A stretch of 64,000 nucleotides of DNA from Nocardia sp. NBC_00416 (GCF_036032445.1 NZ_CP107932.1:250501-314500), one strand, 5' to 3'. Positions 26,019-34,755 are shown, counted from the first letter of the stretch. Notes: generated by a model not told the origin, from the letters alone. Program-made: numbers and translations.

Positions 26019-26059
26019 CCATCGCAGGCGGCACCGATTCCTCGGGCCGCCTGCGATGG
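26019..26059. terminator. bidirectional hairpin terminator
   Basis: Perfect 13-bp inverted repeat CCATCGCAGGCGG (26019-26031) / CCGCCTGCGATGG (26047-26059) with a 15-nt loop between the convergent stops at 25934 and 26116. No T-run is visible, as is common in G+C-rich actinomycetes. Confidence 0.7.
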
Positions 26060-26067
26060 CGGGAGCC

Positions 26068-26095
26068 CGCCCGGCCCCTCATGCCGTGCCGGGCG
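26068..26095. terminator. second hairpin in the same convergent gap
   Basis: CGCCCGGC (26068-26075) pairs with GCCGGGCG (26088-26095) around a 12-nt loop, 20 nt from the end of the aztD gene, and could act with the preceding hairpin. Confidence 0.5.
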
Positions 26096-26115
26096 AGCCC
26101 CGTTCCGTGATGTGC

Positions 26116-27267
26116 TCAGGACTCGACGCCGCTGAGCTCGTTCGGGACCTGGGGCAGGGTCACCGACGCGGTCACCGCGCCGGAGGCCAGATCGATCCGG
26201 TGGATCTGCTTGGTCGCCGGATCGCTGACATAGGCGTTCGGGCCGCGGACGAACAGTGCCGGCCGCGGCTGCTGCCAATCGATCGGCTCCTGCCAGGGGT
26301 CCAGCACGTCGATCGTCCGGACCACCTTGCCGGCGACCGGATCGACCACGTGCAGGCCGCCGTCGGTGCCGAGGACGAGGGCCTCGCCCGCGGGCCCGCG
26401 CGCCAGCGAGCGGAAGGTGTAGCTGGTGCCCACATCGACCAGGCGCAGGGTGCCCGCTTCGGTGTCGATCAGCGAGATCTGTTCGGGGCGCTCCAATTCC
26501 GCGTGCTCGTCCTTCTTGTAGTCACCGAGCACAATGGGCGATCCTTCGCTGCCCTCTTGGTTGCCGATTCGGCCGTAGGGGTTCGGACTGGTGACCTTGG
26601 TGAGTTTGCCGTCCCGGTAGATCAGGACACCGTTCTGGCAGCCGACAACCAGGGTGTCGCCGGCCGCGGTGGCTTCGCCGTGCACCCCGGGGCACTGTTC
26701 GCTGCGGGTGAGCTCCTTGCGGTCGGCGTCGAGGATCGCCAATCCGACCCGCTCTTCCTCGGTGCCCAGGGTCACCGCCAGTTCGCCGCTCTCCAGTTCC
26801 ACCGCCACACCGTGATGCGGCGCCGCGGCCCGGTATTCGCTGGTCGCCGGGTTTCCCGCGGTGAGGTCGGCGGGATCGAAGGAAGTCACGGTGCCGGTGC
26901 CGTCGGAGAACAACACCGTGCGCCCGGCGTGGCGCACCACGTGTCCCGGTTTCGGCGCGGCGAACTCGATATCGGTGAACTGCCCGCCGACGGCGTCGAA
27001 CACCCGGAACCGATCGGCGGTCGACACGATGATGTGCCGGTCGTCGCCGGCCGGGTTGACCCGGGTGAATCCCGACAGCTCCGTTCCGCCGCCGCGGACC
27101 AGAGTGTTGCCGTCGAGTATGTGGATACCGCCGTCATAGGTCACGGCCAGCGGATCGGCGATCGCCGTCTCCCCGGCCGTCTCGGTACCGCAGCCGCTCA
27201 CCGCGATGACCGCGGTGAGTAGGCCGGACAGGGCCACGGCCCGTTTCGGGCCGGTCCGAATGTGCAT
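26116..27267 (-). CDS. aztD: zinc metallochaperone AztD, beta-propeller lipoprotein
   Basis: A 383-residue exported beta-propeller. The signal ends in a lipobox (VSGC, C26). The motifs APHHGVAV (H151, H152) and CPGVHGEA (C192, H196) are those of actinobacterial AztD, which takes up zinc outside the membrane and passes it to the binding protein AztC. The last blade, DPATKQIHRIDLASG, is also typical. It lies 58 nt after aztC on the same strand and is probably in the same Zur-controlled transcript. It lacks the HGDHVHYY motif seen in the fused propeller at 28240. Confidence 0.85.
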   Translation of the reverse strand: MHIRTGPKRAVALSGLLTAVIAVSGCGTETAGETAIADPLAVTYDGGIHILDGNTLVRGGGTELSGFTRVNPAGDDRHIIVSTADRFRVFDAVGGQFTDIEFAAPKPGHVVRHAGRTVLFSDGTGTVTSFDPADLTAGNPATSEYRAAAPHHGVAVELESGELAVTLGTEEERVGLAILDADRKELTRSEQCPGVHGEATAAGDTLVVGCQNGVLIYRDGKLTKVTSPNPYGRIGNQEGSEGSPIVLGDYKKDEHAELERPEQISLIDTEAGTLRLVDVGTSYTFRSLARGPAGEALVLGTDGGLHVVDPVAGKVVRTIDVLDPWQEPIDWQQPRPALFVRGPNAYVSDPATKQIHRIDLASGAVTASVTLPQVPNELSGVES

Positions 27268-27325
27268 GACACTCCCTCATTCTGTTGTGCTGGCTGCGGC
27301 AGCGAGATATCGCAGCGGTCCCGGG

Positions 27326-28243
27326 TCACGCGTCGGCCAGACCCGCCACCATCGCGGTGGTGTTGGCGCGCATCATTTCCAGGTAGGTGGCCGCGCCCCC
27401 ACCGGGCGCGGTCAGTGATTCCGAATGGAGTCCGACGATGCGGACCTGTACACCGGCCTGTTCGGCGAGGGCCTGGGCCAGCCTGTCCGGGCGAGCGGAA
27501 TCCACGAAGATCGCGGGCACTCCGGCCGCCCTGACGGCAGCCGCCAGATCCGCCAGATCGGCGGCACTCGGTGAGGCGAGGCTGGTGCCGCCGGGGATCA
27601 CCGCACCCACCACCGTGAAGTCGAATCGTGCGGCGAGATAACCGAATACGTGATGGTTCGTCACGAGTTTGCGGCGTTCGGGGGCGATACCGGTGAACTG
27701 GCCGGCCATCCAGTTCCGCAACTGGTCGAGTTCGGTCAGGTACCGATCGGCGTTGGCGCGTACGGCGGCGGCGTCGATATCCGGAACCGTCTCGAGCACC
27801 CGGTCCCGGATGACCTCCACAGCCCGGTGCACGCGTTGCGGATCGGTCCAGAAATGCGGGTCGGGTGCTCCGGCGGCGGCGCCGGCCCGGTAGGACAGCG
27901 GATCGATCTCCGGACCCACGGGCAAGGTCGCGACACCGGCCGACGCCGCGGCCGTCACATGGCGTGCCAGCCCTTCCTCCAAGCCCAGGCCGTTCTCGAC
28001 GACGAGGTCGGCGGTGTCGAGCACCGCCGCCTGCTGGGCCGACAACGCGAAGGAATGCGGATCGGAGTTCGGCGGCATCAGCACCGTCACCTGCGCCGTG
28101 TCACCGACCACCGCCCGGGTGATATCGCCGAGAATATCGGTGGTGACCACGATTCCGCCGCCACCCGAGTTCGTCACCGCGCATCCGGCGACCGCGCACA
28201 CGGCGACGAGCAGGGTCGCGCAGAGTCGCAAGGGTCTGATCAT
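27326..28243 (-). CDS. aztC: zinc ABC transporter substrate-binding protein AztC
   Basis: Cluster A-I (ZnuA/AztC-type) metal-binding lipoprotein of 305 residues. The lipobox is VAGC; zinc ligands visible are the histidines in NSDPHSFA, PDPHFWTDP and TNHHVFGYL and the aspartate in IFVDSARP. The long histidine-rich loop of classical ZnuA is absent, as in AztC. The ATG at 28243 forms an ATGA overlap with the stop of the permease fusion gene, so translation is coupled. Confidence 0.9.
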   Translation of the reverse strand: MIRPLRLCATLLVAVCAVAGCAVTNSGGGGIVVTTDILGDITRAVVGDTAQVTVLMPPNSDPHSFALSAQQAAVLDTADLVVENGLGLEEGLARHVTAAASAGVATLPVGPEIDPLSYRAGAAAGAPDPHFWTDPQRVHRAVEVIRDRVLETVPDIDAAAVRANADRYLTELDQLRNWMAGQFTGIAPERRKLVTNHHVFGYLAARFDFTVVGAVIPGGTSLASPSAADLADLAAAVRAAGVPAIFVDSARPDRLAQALAEQAGVQVRIVGLHSESLTAPGGGAATYLEMMRANTTAMVAGLADA

Positions 28244-30291
28244 CGGCCGGTCTCCACCATCAGGTCGGGGGTGATGTCGAGCGGGAACGTACGGGCGACG
28301 CGCAGCCCGTCGGCGTAGTCGATCTCGTACACCTGCCGGGTGGCCGGGTCGTTGATATAGGCGCGGTCGGCGTCGACGAGCAGAACAGGCGGCGCCGCCG
28401 GGTTCACCGGAGCCGGCAACACCCGGCGCTGCGCGGTCTCGGCACCGGTCTCCAGGTCGTGGGCGTGCAGCACACCGGCGGTGTCCAGCGCGAGTACCGC
28501 GGTGCCCGCCCCCGCCGTGCTCGCCGCGGCGACCCGTCCGGTCGCGATGGTCCGCCAGACGCGGCGCCCGATATCGAGCACCAGCACTCGCGAATCCCGC
28601 ACGGTCACCAGCACATCGCTGCCGCGGCGGTGGAAGAACCGGTCCGCGCTGCCCGTCGTGCCCGCCGGATACGGCAATTTCTCGGCGGTGAAGCTGTCGT
28701 CGCGCTCGGTCACCACCAGCGCGCCGTCCGCGCAGGAGAACACCGCACCGCGCCGGGTCACGGTCTGCCCGCCCGGTTTCGGGCACGAAGGTTCCAAGGT
28801 CAGCGCCGGTGTGTCGGCGCGGCTGCGCACCTGTACCTTCCCGGCGCCGGGGTCCGCGACGAGGAGCTGACCGCCGTAGGGGAGTGCCGGTCCGTCGGCC
28901 ACCGGACCCGGTACGACAGTGCCCTCGTCGAGCGCCGCGCGATCCGCCAGCGCGGTCGAGCCGTCCCTCATCACGGCCGCGGTGACCGCGGTATCGCTGT
29001 GCGCGGTCCGGACCTCGCCGCTCAGGGCGCCCACTGTGCGTGACTGTGCCCGGTAGTAGTGGACATGATCACCGTGGTCGACCACCCAGCTGCCGCTGTC
29101 GAGGATCGTGGTCGTATCGTTCGCCGCCAGATAGGCGTAGCGCCCGTCGTCGGCGATACGGGTGACTCCGGGGACCGGGTCCGGCGAAATGATCTGCTCG
29201 GTCACCAGGTCCAGCACCCGGACCGCGCCCGTGGACCGCTCGGCGAGCACCAGTCGCGGCTGCGCGCTCGCGCTCTCCTCAGCGCCCGCGATATAGCCGT
29301 GCGGTGCCGGTTCCGGCGGATCTGCGGGGTTCGCGCCGCAGGCGGCGACCGGAACGAGCAGCAGCGCGGTCACCGTCGCGCGGGCGGCGCGCCGACCGCG
29401 GAATTTCCGGGTTTGTCGTGCGAGTCGGGCGGACTGGGTGGCCCCGCCGCCCGGTCCCGCGCCGGTCCGCCCGCGCAGCGCCGCGCGTAGCCGTGCGGCG
29501 CCGGCGGATACGAAGAAGATCGCGACCGCGGTCGCCGCGATGGTCGCGCCCGCAGCCGTTCCCGCATGCCAGGAGATCAGCAGGCCCAGCACCGTGGACA
29601 GGGCCCCGATTCCCGCGGCCGCCAGCATGATCCGGGGCAGCCGGTGGGTGAAGTAGGTGGCGGCGGCGGGCGGCGCGACCAGCAGGCCGAAGACCAGCAG
29701 GGTGCCCACGATGTGGAACGAGGCCGCGATCGCCAGCGTCAGCAGGGCGAGCAGCGCGAATTGTGCTCGGCGCGGGCGCAATCCGAGCGTCTGCGCGGTT
29801 CGCGGGTCGAAGCTGAGGGCGACGAAACCGCGATGGCCGAGCACGGTGATCGCCAGCGCGACCCCCAGCGCGGCCAGCAGGAAGACCAGATCCCGGGGAC
29901 GAGTGGCCAGGACGTCGCCGAAGAGGAATCCGGTCAGGTTCACCGCGAACGATTGTGAGCGCGAGATCAGGATGACCCCGGCCGCCAGCATGCCCACGAA
30001 CAGCAGTCCGATACCGGTGTCGGTGGACAGGCGGCGGTTGCGGCTCAGTACCGAGACCCCGGCGGCCATGGCGGAGGCGCTCACCAACGCGCCGAGCAGC
30101 AGGTTGCCGCCGAGCAGGGCCGCGACGGCGACCCCGGGCAGCATTCCGTGCGCCATGGCTTCGCCGAGAAATGCCATCCCGCGCACCACGACCCAGGTTC
30201 CGGCCAGGGCACACAGGCAGGAGACCAGCAGTCCGCCCCAGAGTGCTCGCTGTACGAAGGAGACTTCGAACGGGACGATCAGCCAATCCAT
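28240..30291 (-). CDS. fusion of zinc ABC permease AztB and a beta-propeller domain
   Basis: One 683-residue frame. Residues 1 to about 285 are an ABC-3 family permease (AztB/ZnuB) with repeated TM segments, starting MDWLIVPFEVSFVQRALWGG. A basic linker (about 286-306) leads to a hydrophobic stretch ending VAACGANP (C318), which resembles a lipoprotein signal, then a propeller of about 350 residues related to AztD. The propeller carries HGDHVHYY (H406, H409, H411) but not the PHHGVAV and CPGVHGEA motifs. The only internal start near the signal is a GTG at 29373, giving just 11 residues before the cysteine, so separate translation is unlikely but not excluded. ATG at 30291, divergent from aztA. 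Confidence 0.85.
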   Translation of the reverse strand: MDWLIVPFEVSFVQRALWGGLLVSCLCALAGTWVVVRGMAFLGEAMAHGMLPGVAVAALLGGNLLLGALVSASAMAAGVSVLSRNRRLSTDTGIGLLFVGMLAAGVILISRSQSFAVNLTGFLFGDVLATRPRDLVFLLAALGVALAITVLGHRGFVALSFDPRTAQTLGLRPRRAQFALLALLTLAIAASFHIVGTLLVFGLLVAPPAAATYFTHRLPRIMLAAAGIGALSTVLGLLISWHAGTAAGATIAATAVAIFFVSAGAARLRAALRGRTGAGPGGGATQSARLARQTRKFRGRRAARATVTALLLVPVAACGANPADPPEPAPHGYIAGAEESASAQPRLVLAERSTGAVRVLDLVTEQIISPDPVPGVTRIADDGRYAYLAANDTTTILDSGSWVVDHGDHVHYYRAQSRTVGALSGEVRTAHSDTAVTAAVMRDGSTALADRAALDEGTVVPGPVADGPALPYGGQLLVADPGAGKVQVRSRADTPALTLEPSCPKPGGQTVTRRGAVFSCADGALVVTERDDSFTAEKLPYPAGTTGSADRFFHRRGSDVLVTVRDSRVLVLDIGRRVWRTIATGRVAAASTAGAGTAVLALDTAGVLHAHDLETGAETAQRRVLPAPVNPAAPPVLLVDADRAYINDPATRQVYEIDYADGLRVARTFPLDITPDLMVETGR

Positions 30292-30307
30292 AGCCCAGAG
30301 ATTAAAC

Positions 30308-30322
30308 TGATAACGATTGTCA
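30308..30322. promoter_or_regulatory. Zur box
   Basis: TGATAACGATTGTCA: arms TGATAA and TTGTCA around a 3-bp centre, one mismatch between arms, close to the actinobacterial Zur consensus (TGATAATGATTATCA type). It sits in the 58-bp gap between the divergent starts of the permease fusion (30291) and aztA (30350), so one Zur dimer could repress both transcripts when zinc is plentiful. The zur gene is not in the window. Confidence 0.8.
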
Positions 30323-30349
30323 TTACAAGTTGTTGGCGGGAGTCACAGA

Positions 30350-31021
30350 ATGTGCACGGCGGATGTCGAGATCACCGAAATAACCGCGGGTTACCAGGGG
30401 AACCGGGTATTGCACGAGGTCACCGCGACTTTGCCGGGCGGCAGGGTCACCGCGCTGATGGGCCCGAACGGCTCGGGAAAATCCACCCTGCTCGCCGTCC
30501 TCGGCGGCATCGTCGCGCCGATCGCCGGATCGGTCTCCGGTACCGGCGGATCCCGGCCCGCGCTGGTCGTCCAGCAGCAGGCGATACCGGCGACGCTGCC
30601 CATCTCGGTCCGCGAAACGGTCACCATGGGTCGCTGGGCGCATCGAGGTCTGTGGCGCCGGATCACCCGGATCGACCGGGCGATCGTCGCCGACTGCCTC
30701 GCTCGCATGGATATCGCCGACCTCGCCGAACGGCGCCTGGACACGCTGTCCGGCGGGCAACGTCAGCGCGTTCTGCTCGCCCGCGCCCTGGCCCAGCAGT
30801 CCGGCCTGCTGCTGCTCGACGAGCCCTGCACCGGATTGGATGCGGCCGCCCGGGCCGCTATCGGCGCGGCGATCCGCGAGGCCGGGGACGCCGGGGTCAC
30901 GGTGGTGCACGCCACCCACGATCGTGCCGACGTGCGCGACGCCGACCACTGCGTGCTGTTGCGTGACGGCCGGGTGATCGAACAGGGTGAGCCGCGAATC
31001 GTCCTCGCGGCGGCCGCGTGA
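30350..31021 (+). CDS. aztA: zinc ABC transporter ATP-binding protein AztA
   Basis: ABC ATPase of 223 residues: Walker A GPNGSGKSTLL, Q-loop VVQQQAIP, signature LSGGQRQR, Walker B LLLLDEPCTGLD and the H-loop histidine in HATHD. It powers the AztB-type permease encoded divergently. The ATG at 30350 has GGGAG at 8 nt; an in-frame TTG at 30317 would place the start inside the Zur box and is unlikely. The stop overlaps a GTG at 31018. Confidence 0.92.
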   Translation: MCTADVEITEITAGYQGNRVLHEVTATLPGGRVTALMGPNGSGKSTLLAVLGGIVAPIAGSVSGTGGSRPALVVQQQAIPATLPISVRETVTMGRWAHRGLWRRITRIDRAIVADCLARMDIADLAERRLDTLSGGQRQRVLLARALAQQSGLLLLDEPCTGLDAAARAAIGAAIREAGDAGVTVVHATHDRADVRDADHCVLLRDGRVIEQGEPRIVLAAAA

Positions 31022-31333
31022 CCGCTCCCGATTTCGTGCGGCTCGGAGCCGGAGCCGCCGCCGCGGCCACCCTGATCCTGGGTAGCGCGGGTGTGGCCGG
31101 TGCGACCGGTGAGCCCAGACCCCGCCGGCGACCGGTTCTTCCGCGACGGACTCCTCCGCCGGCGTGCCGGAGGCTCCCGGACCCCTGGTGCGACGATGAG
31201 AACATCCTCTACTGTTTGTCTCACCGCTCGCCTGTAGCGACGACAAGGAGGTCGGATCGGTGGATGCTCGCCAGCTGCCCGCGGACCCGCTCGTCGTATC
31301 CCGCCGAGCCGGAATCCATCGAGGGGAGCCGTA
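31022..31333. other. intergenic, possible decayed small reading frame
   Basis: A GTG at 31018 overlaps the aztA stop and opens a frame beginning MTAPDFVRLGAGAAAAATL, which looks like a short signal peptide, then turns Arg/Pro-rich. The same frame runs on into unrelated genes, so I do not call it a gene; it may be the remnant of a secreted partner. The rest should hold the promoter of the next operon. Confidence 0.35.
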
Positions 31334-31630
31334 GTGCAGAACCGCCCGACGGCAGCCGAGCTGCTGGAATCACTTGCCGAACTGCTGGAGTCCACACTGT
31401 TGCCGGCCTTACCGCCGGAATTGCAGCACCGTGCGCGGGTCGGGGCCAATCTGGCCCGCATCCTGGGCCGGGAGGTCGAGCTGGGGCCCGCCGCGGCGGC
31501 CCGGGAGAAAGAGTTGCTCGACGCCGTCCCCCCGGGCGACGACGAGGCGCTGTGGCAGGCGCTCACCGAGATCGTCCGGGCCGACCTCGCGATCGCCAAA
31601 CCGGGCTACGACAGCTGGGCGGGCGAATGA
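31334..31630 (+). CDS. DUF6285 protein, LvaB-like small partner
   Basis: A 98-residue mostly helical protein (RPTAAELLESLAELLES, YDSWAGE end). DUF6285 proteins are regularly encoded beside APH-fold kinases and acyl-CoA dehydrogenases; in Pseudomonas putida the comparable small protein LvaB supports the kinase LvaA in levulinate catabolism. I infer the same partnership here from size and order. GTG start at 31334 with GAGGGGAG upstream; its stop overlaps the kinase start (ATGA). Confidence 0.8.
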   Translation: MQNRPTAAELLESLAELLESTLLPALPPELQHRARVGANLARILGREVELGPAAAAREKELLDAVPPGDDEALWQALTEIVRADLAIAKPGYDSWAGE

Positions 31631-32628
31631 GCGCGGATCCGGCCCGGGGACTCACCGACTACCTCTCCGGAGAGTTCGGCAGCCCGGTGACGATCACCGA
31701 TTTCCAGTTCCTCTCCGCCGGCGCGCGCCGCCGCAATATCGCCTTCACCGCCACCGTGGCCGGTGCACCGCGCCGTCTGGTCGCGACGATCGTGCCGCCC
31801 GCGGTGGAACTGATGCCCGTGGCGGCGGAGGCCGGAGTCCGCGAACTGGCACGGGCGCACGGGGTGCCGGTCCCGGCCGTGGTCGCGGTCTGCGCCGATA
31901 CCGGCTATGTCGGCGAACCGTTCGTCATTTCCGAGCACATCGATGGAGAGACGGTGCCGCGCAGGGTATTACGTACGCTCGCCGCCGCCGGGAACGCCGC
32001 GGAGACCGCGCGGCAGTGGGGTGCGGCCATGGCGCGGCTGCACAGTATCGACCCCGGGTCGGCGCCGACGGCGGTCCCGGCCGCGGGGCCGGACCCCGCC
32101 GCCGAACACCTCGCCGAGGTGGAAGCCGGCGCCCGGGCGCTCCTGTCCGACCGGCCGGTGTTCGCACTGGCGCTGAGCTGGCTCGAGAAGCGGCTGCCCG
32201 GTCCGCCACCGCAACCCGCACTCGTCCACACCGATATGCGCAACGGCAATCTGATCATCGGTGCGGACGGGCTGCGCGCGGTGCTGGACTGGGAGGGTAC
32301 GCAGCGGTTCGGTGACCCTATGCGCGATATCGCCTGGCCCGCGCTGCGGATGTGGCGATTCCGCGAGGACGCGAAGGAATTCGGCGGCTTCGCCGACCGT
32401 GACACCTTCGTCGGCGGCTACGAACAGGCGGGCGGGACCTTCGATCTCGACCGCTACCGCTGGTGGAAGGTGATGGGCACGGTGTACTGGGGCGTCGGGC
32501 TCGCCCAGCAGGCGGCGGCCCATCTCGACGGCACCGTCCGGGATATCGTCATGGCCGCCAGCGGTCGCCGGGTCTCGGAAATCGAATGGGATCTGCTCAT
32601 GCAGATCCGTCCTCGCGTGACAGCATAG
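31627..32628 (+). CDS. APH-fold phosphotransferase (ACAD10/11 kinase or LvaA-like)
   Basis: A 333-residue aminoglycoside-phosphotransferase-fold kinase. The catalytic loop is LVHTDMRNGNLII (HxD with the metal-binding N) and the second metal site is VLDWEG (DxE). In ACAD10/11 and LvaA, such kinases phosphorylate the 4-hydroxyl of 4-hydroxyacyl-CoAs so that an acyl-CoA dehydrogenase-like enzyme can remove phosphate. The flanking DUF6285 and dehydrogenase genes favour this over antibiotic resistance. Confidence 0.85.
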   Translation: MSADPARGLTDYLSGEFGSPVTITDFQFLSAGARRRNIAFTATVAGAPRRLVATIVPPAVELMPVAAEAGVRELARAHGVPVPAVVAVCADTGYVGEPFVISEHIDGETVPRRVLRTLAAAGNAAETARQWGAAMARLHSIDPGSAPTAVPAAGPDPAAEHLAEVEAGARALLSDRPVFALALSWLEKRLPGPPPQPALVHTDMRNGNLIIGADGLRAVLDWEGTQRFGDPMRDIAWPALRMWRFREDAKEFGGFADRDTFVGGYEQAGGTFDLDRYRWWKVMGTVYWGVGLAQQAAAHLDGTVRDIVMAASGRRVSEIEWDLLMQIRPRVTA

Positions 32629-32636
32629 GAGAGACC

Positions 32637-33923
32637 GTGGATTTCGAATTGCCCACCGACCTGTCGGCCTATCTCACCGAACTCGACGACTTCATCGAGC
32701 GCGAGATCGAACCACTCGAACAGGCCGACGACAATATCCGGTTCTTCGACCATCGCCGTGAAGACGCCCGAACCGACTGGGACCGCGACGGTCTGCCCAC
32801 AGCGGAATGGGAGGCACTGCTCGCCGAATCCCGCCGCCGGGCCGATGCCGCGGGCCACTACCGGTACGCGTTCCCCAAGGAGTTCGGCGGCCGCGACGGC
32901 ACCAATCTCGGGATGGCCGTGATCCGGGAGCATCTGGCCCGGCGCGGCCTGGGCCTGCACTGCGACCTGCAGAACGAACACGCGGTCGTCGCCAACAATG
33001 TCGGCCTGCTGCTGATGCTGGAGTACGGGTCCGCCGAGCAGAAGCAGCAGTGGGTGGACGGCCTCGCCGCCGGAACCCGGTTCTTCGCCTTCGGCATCAC
33101 CGAACCCGAACACGGCTCCGACGCAACCCATATGGAAACGACGGCCGTCCGCGACGGCGACGACTGGGTCATCGACGGCACCAAGACCTGGAATACCGGC
33201 GTGCACATCGCCGACGCCGACCTGATCTTCGCCCGCACGTCCGGCGCAGCGGGCGACGGCCGGGGGATCACCGCGTTCCTGGTCCCCACCGATACCGCGG
33301 GCTTCAAGGTCGAGGAATACCTGTGGACCTTCAATATGCCCACCGACCACGCCCGGGTCTCGCTCACCGGGGTGCGCGTACCGGACTCGGCGATCTTCGG
33401 GCAGGAGGGCCGCGGTCTGGCCGTCGTGCAACATTTCTTCAACGAGAACCGCATCCGCCAGGCCGCGTCCAGCCTCGGCGCCGCGCAGTACTGCGTGGAC
33501 CGGGCCGTGGCCTACGCCAACGAACGCAAACCGTTCGGCAAACCGCTGTCGGCGAACCAGGCCATCCAGTTCCAGTTGGTCGAACTGCACACCCAGTGCG
33601 AGATGCTGCGGGCGCTGGTGCACAAGACCGCGTGGTCGATGGACGCCTATGGCACGTTCGCGGTGTCCGAGCAGGTCTCGATGTGCAACTACTGGGCCAA
33701 CCGCCTCTGCTGTGAAGCCGCCGACCGGGCGATGCAGGTGCACGGCGGACTCGGCTATTCGCGCTACACACCGTTCGAGCACATCTACCGGCATCACCGC
33801 CGGTATCGCATCACCGAGGGCGCGGAGGAGATCCAGATGCGTCGCGTCGCGGGGTATCTGTTCGGGTTCATGGACCGCGCCGCGGTGAAAGGCGTGGGTG
33901 CCGGGGAACCCACCCGGACGTAG
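32637..33923 (+). CDS. acyl-CoA dehydrogenase family protein (LvaC-like context)
   Basis: FAD enzyme of 428 residues. FAD/acyl segments are FAFGITEPEHGSDA, KTWNTGVH and ERKPFGKPLS; the C-terminal RYRITEGAEEIQMRRVAGYLF contains the glutamate of the family. The size and sequence fit the ACAD10/11-like branch. With the kinase 8 nt upstream it could convert a 4-phosphoacyl-CoA to an enoyl-CoA; a plain dehydrogenation is the alternative. GTG start at 32637 after AGGAGAG. Confidence 0.88.
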   Translation: MDFELPTDLSAYLTELDDFIEREIEPLEQADDNIRFFDHRREDARTDWDRDGLPTAEWEALLAESRRRADAAGHYRYAFPKEFGGRDGTNLGMAVIREHLARRGLGLHCDLQNEHAVVANNVGLLLMLEYGSAEQKQQWVDGLAAGTRFFAFGITEPEHGSDATHMETTAVRDGDDWVIDGTKTWNTGVHIADADLIFARTSGAAGDGRGITAFLVPTDTAGFKVEEYLWTFNMPTDHARVSLTGVRVPDSAIFGQEGRGLAVVQHFFNENRIRQAASSLGAAQYCVDRAVAYANERKPFGKPLSANQAIQFQLVELHTQCEMLRALVHKTAWSMDAYGTFAVSEQVSMCNYWANRLCCEAADRAMQVHGGLGYSRYTPFEHIYRHHRRYRITEGAEEIQMRRVAGYLFGFMDRAAVKGVGAGEPTRT

Positions 33924-34028
33924 CGGGCGCCCGGCCCCGGGCATCCACCGGCGGGACGGGGCACGGTGGGGACGTAGCGTCGGAACCGAGCCCCGGCGAG
34001 AGCGGGCAGGAGCGGGAGGCAGGCACCG

Positions 34029-34735
34029 ATGAGCGCACAGCCGGAGAAAGTCCTGGTCGCCAATCGCGGCGAGATCGCGATACGGATATTCCGGGCGGCG
34101 CAGTCGCTCGGCGTCGGTACGGTGGGGTTGCGCGCGCGTGACGAGGACGGCGCCCTGCACGCGGTGCGACGAACTCGTGGTGCTGCCCGGCGTCGGCCCG
34201 GCCGCGTATCTCGATATCGACGCGATCCTGGCCGCGGCCGCGGAATCCGGCGCGACGGCGATCCATCCGGGCTACGGATTCCTTTCGGAGAACGCCGATT
34301 TCGCGCGCGCCTGCCGGAAGGCGGAGATCGTTTTCGTCGGTCCGGCCCCGGAGACGCTGGAGTTGTTCGGCGACAAGGGCCGCGCCCGGCGGCTGGCCCA
34401 GGAACAGGAAGTGCCGGTCCTGCCGGGGACCACCGGACCCACCTCGGAGCGGGAGATGGCCGAATTCCTGGCCGCGCAGTCCGCGCCGGTGACGAGGAAA
34501 GCTGTCGCCGGGGGGCGGCGGCCGCGGCACCAGGGTGGTCCGGTCGGCTGCGGAATTACCGGCGGCGTTCGCGCAGTGCCGGACCGAGGCGGCGGGCGCC
34601 TTCGGGACCGCGGATCTGTACGTAGAGCGGCTGCTCACCGGCGCGCGGCATCTGGAGGTCCAACTGGTCGGTGACCGGACCGGGGCAGACGGGTGGCGGA
34701 ACAGTGCCCGCAGTACGGGGATCGACACGTGGTGA
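34029..34735 (+). pseudogene. biotin carboxylase fragment with two frameshifts
   Basis: Reads like the N-terminal part of an acetyl/propionyl-CoA carboxylase alpha chain in three successive frames: KVLVANRGEIAIRIFRAAQ from 34029; DELVVLPGVGPAAYLDIDAIL and IHPGYGFLSENADFARAC from about 34170; GGGGRGTRVVRSAAEL and ADLYVERLLTGARHLEVQ from about 34511. The first shift is near 34165-34172; the second lies in a run of six G at 34510-34515. The chain stops after about 235 residues, well short of the ATP-grasp end and of any biotin domain. So it is decayed and truncated, unless the shifts are sequencing errors. Confidence 0.85.
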
Positions 34736-34755
34736 GGTGAGTTCCGGTGCCGGCC

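Noticed and set aside
28519..28786. Upstream extension of the aztC frame
   Set aside because: The extension overlaps the propeller coding sequence out of frame; the ATG at 28243 has a signal peptide, lipobox and ATGA coupling.
31018..32628. A 536-codon frame starting at the aztA stop
   Set aside because: It runs through the DUF6285 gene out of frame and then joins the kinase gene in frame. The kinase has its own ATGA-coupled start at 31627.
31627..32628. Aminoglycoside resistance kinase
   Set aside because: The APH fold is shared, but the coupled DUF6285 and acyl-CoA dehydrogenase genes point to acyl-CoA metabolism.
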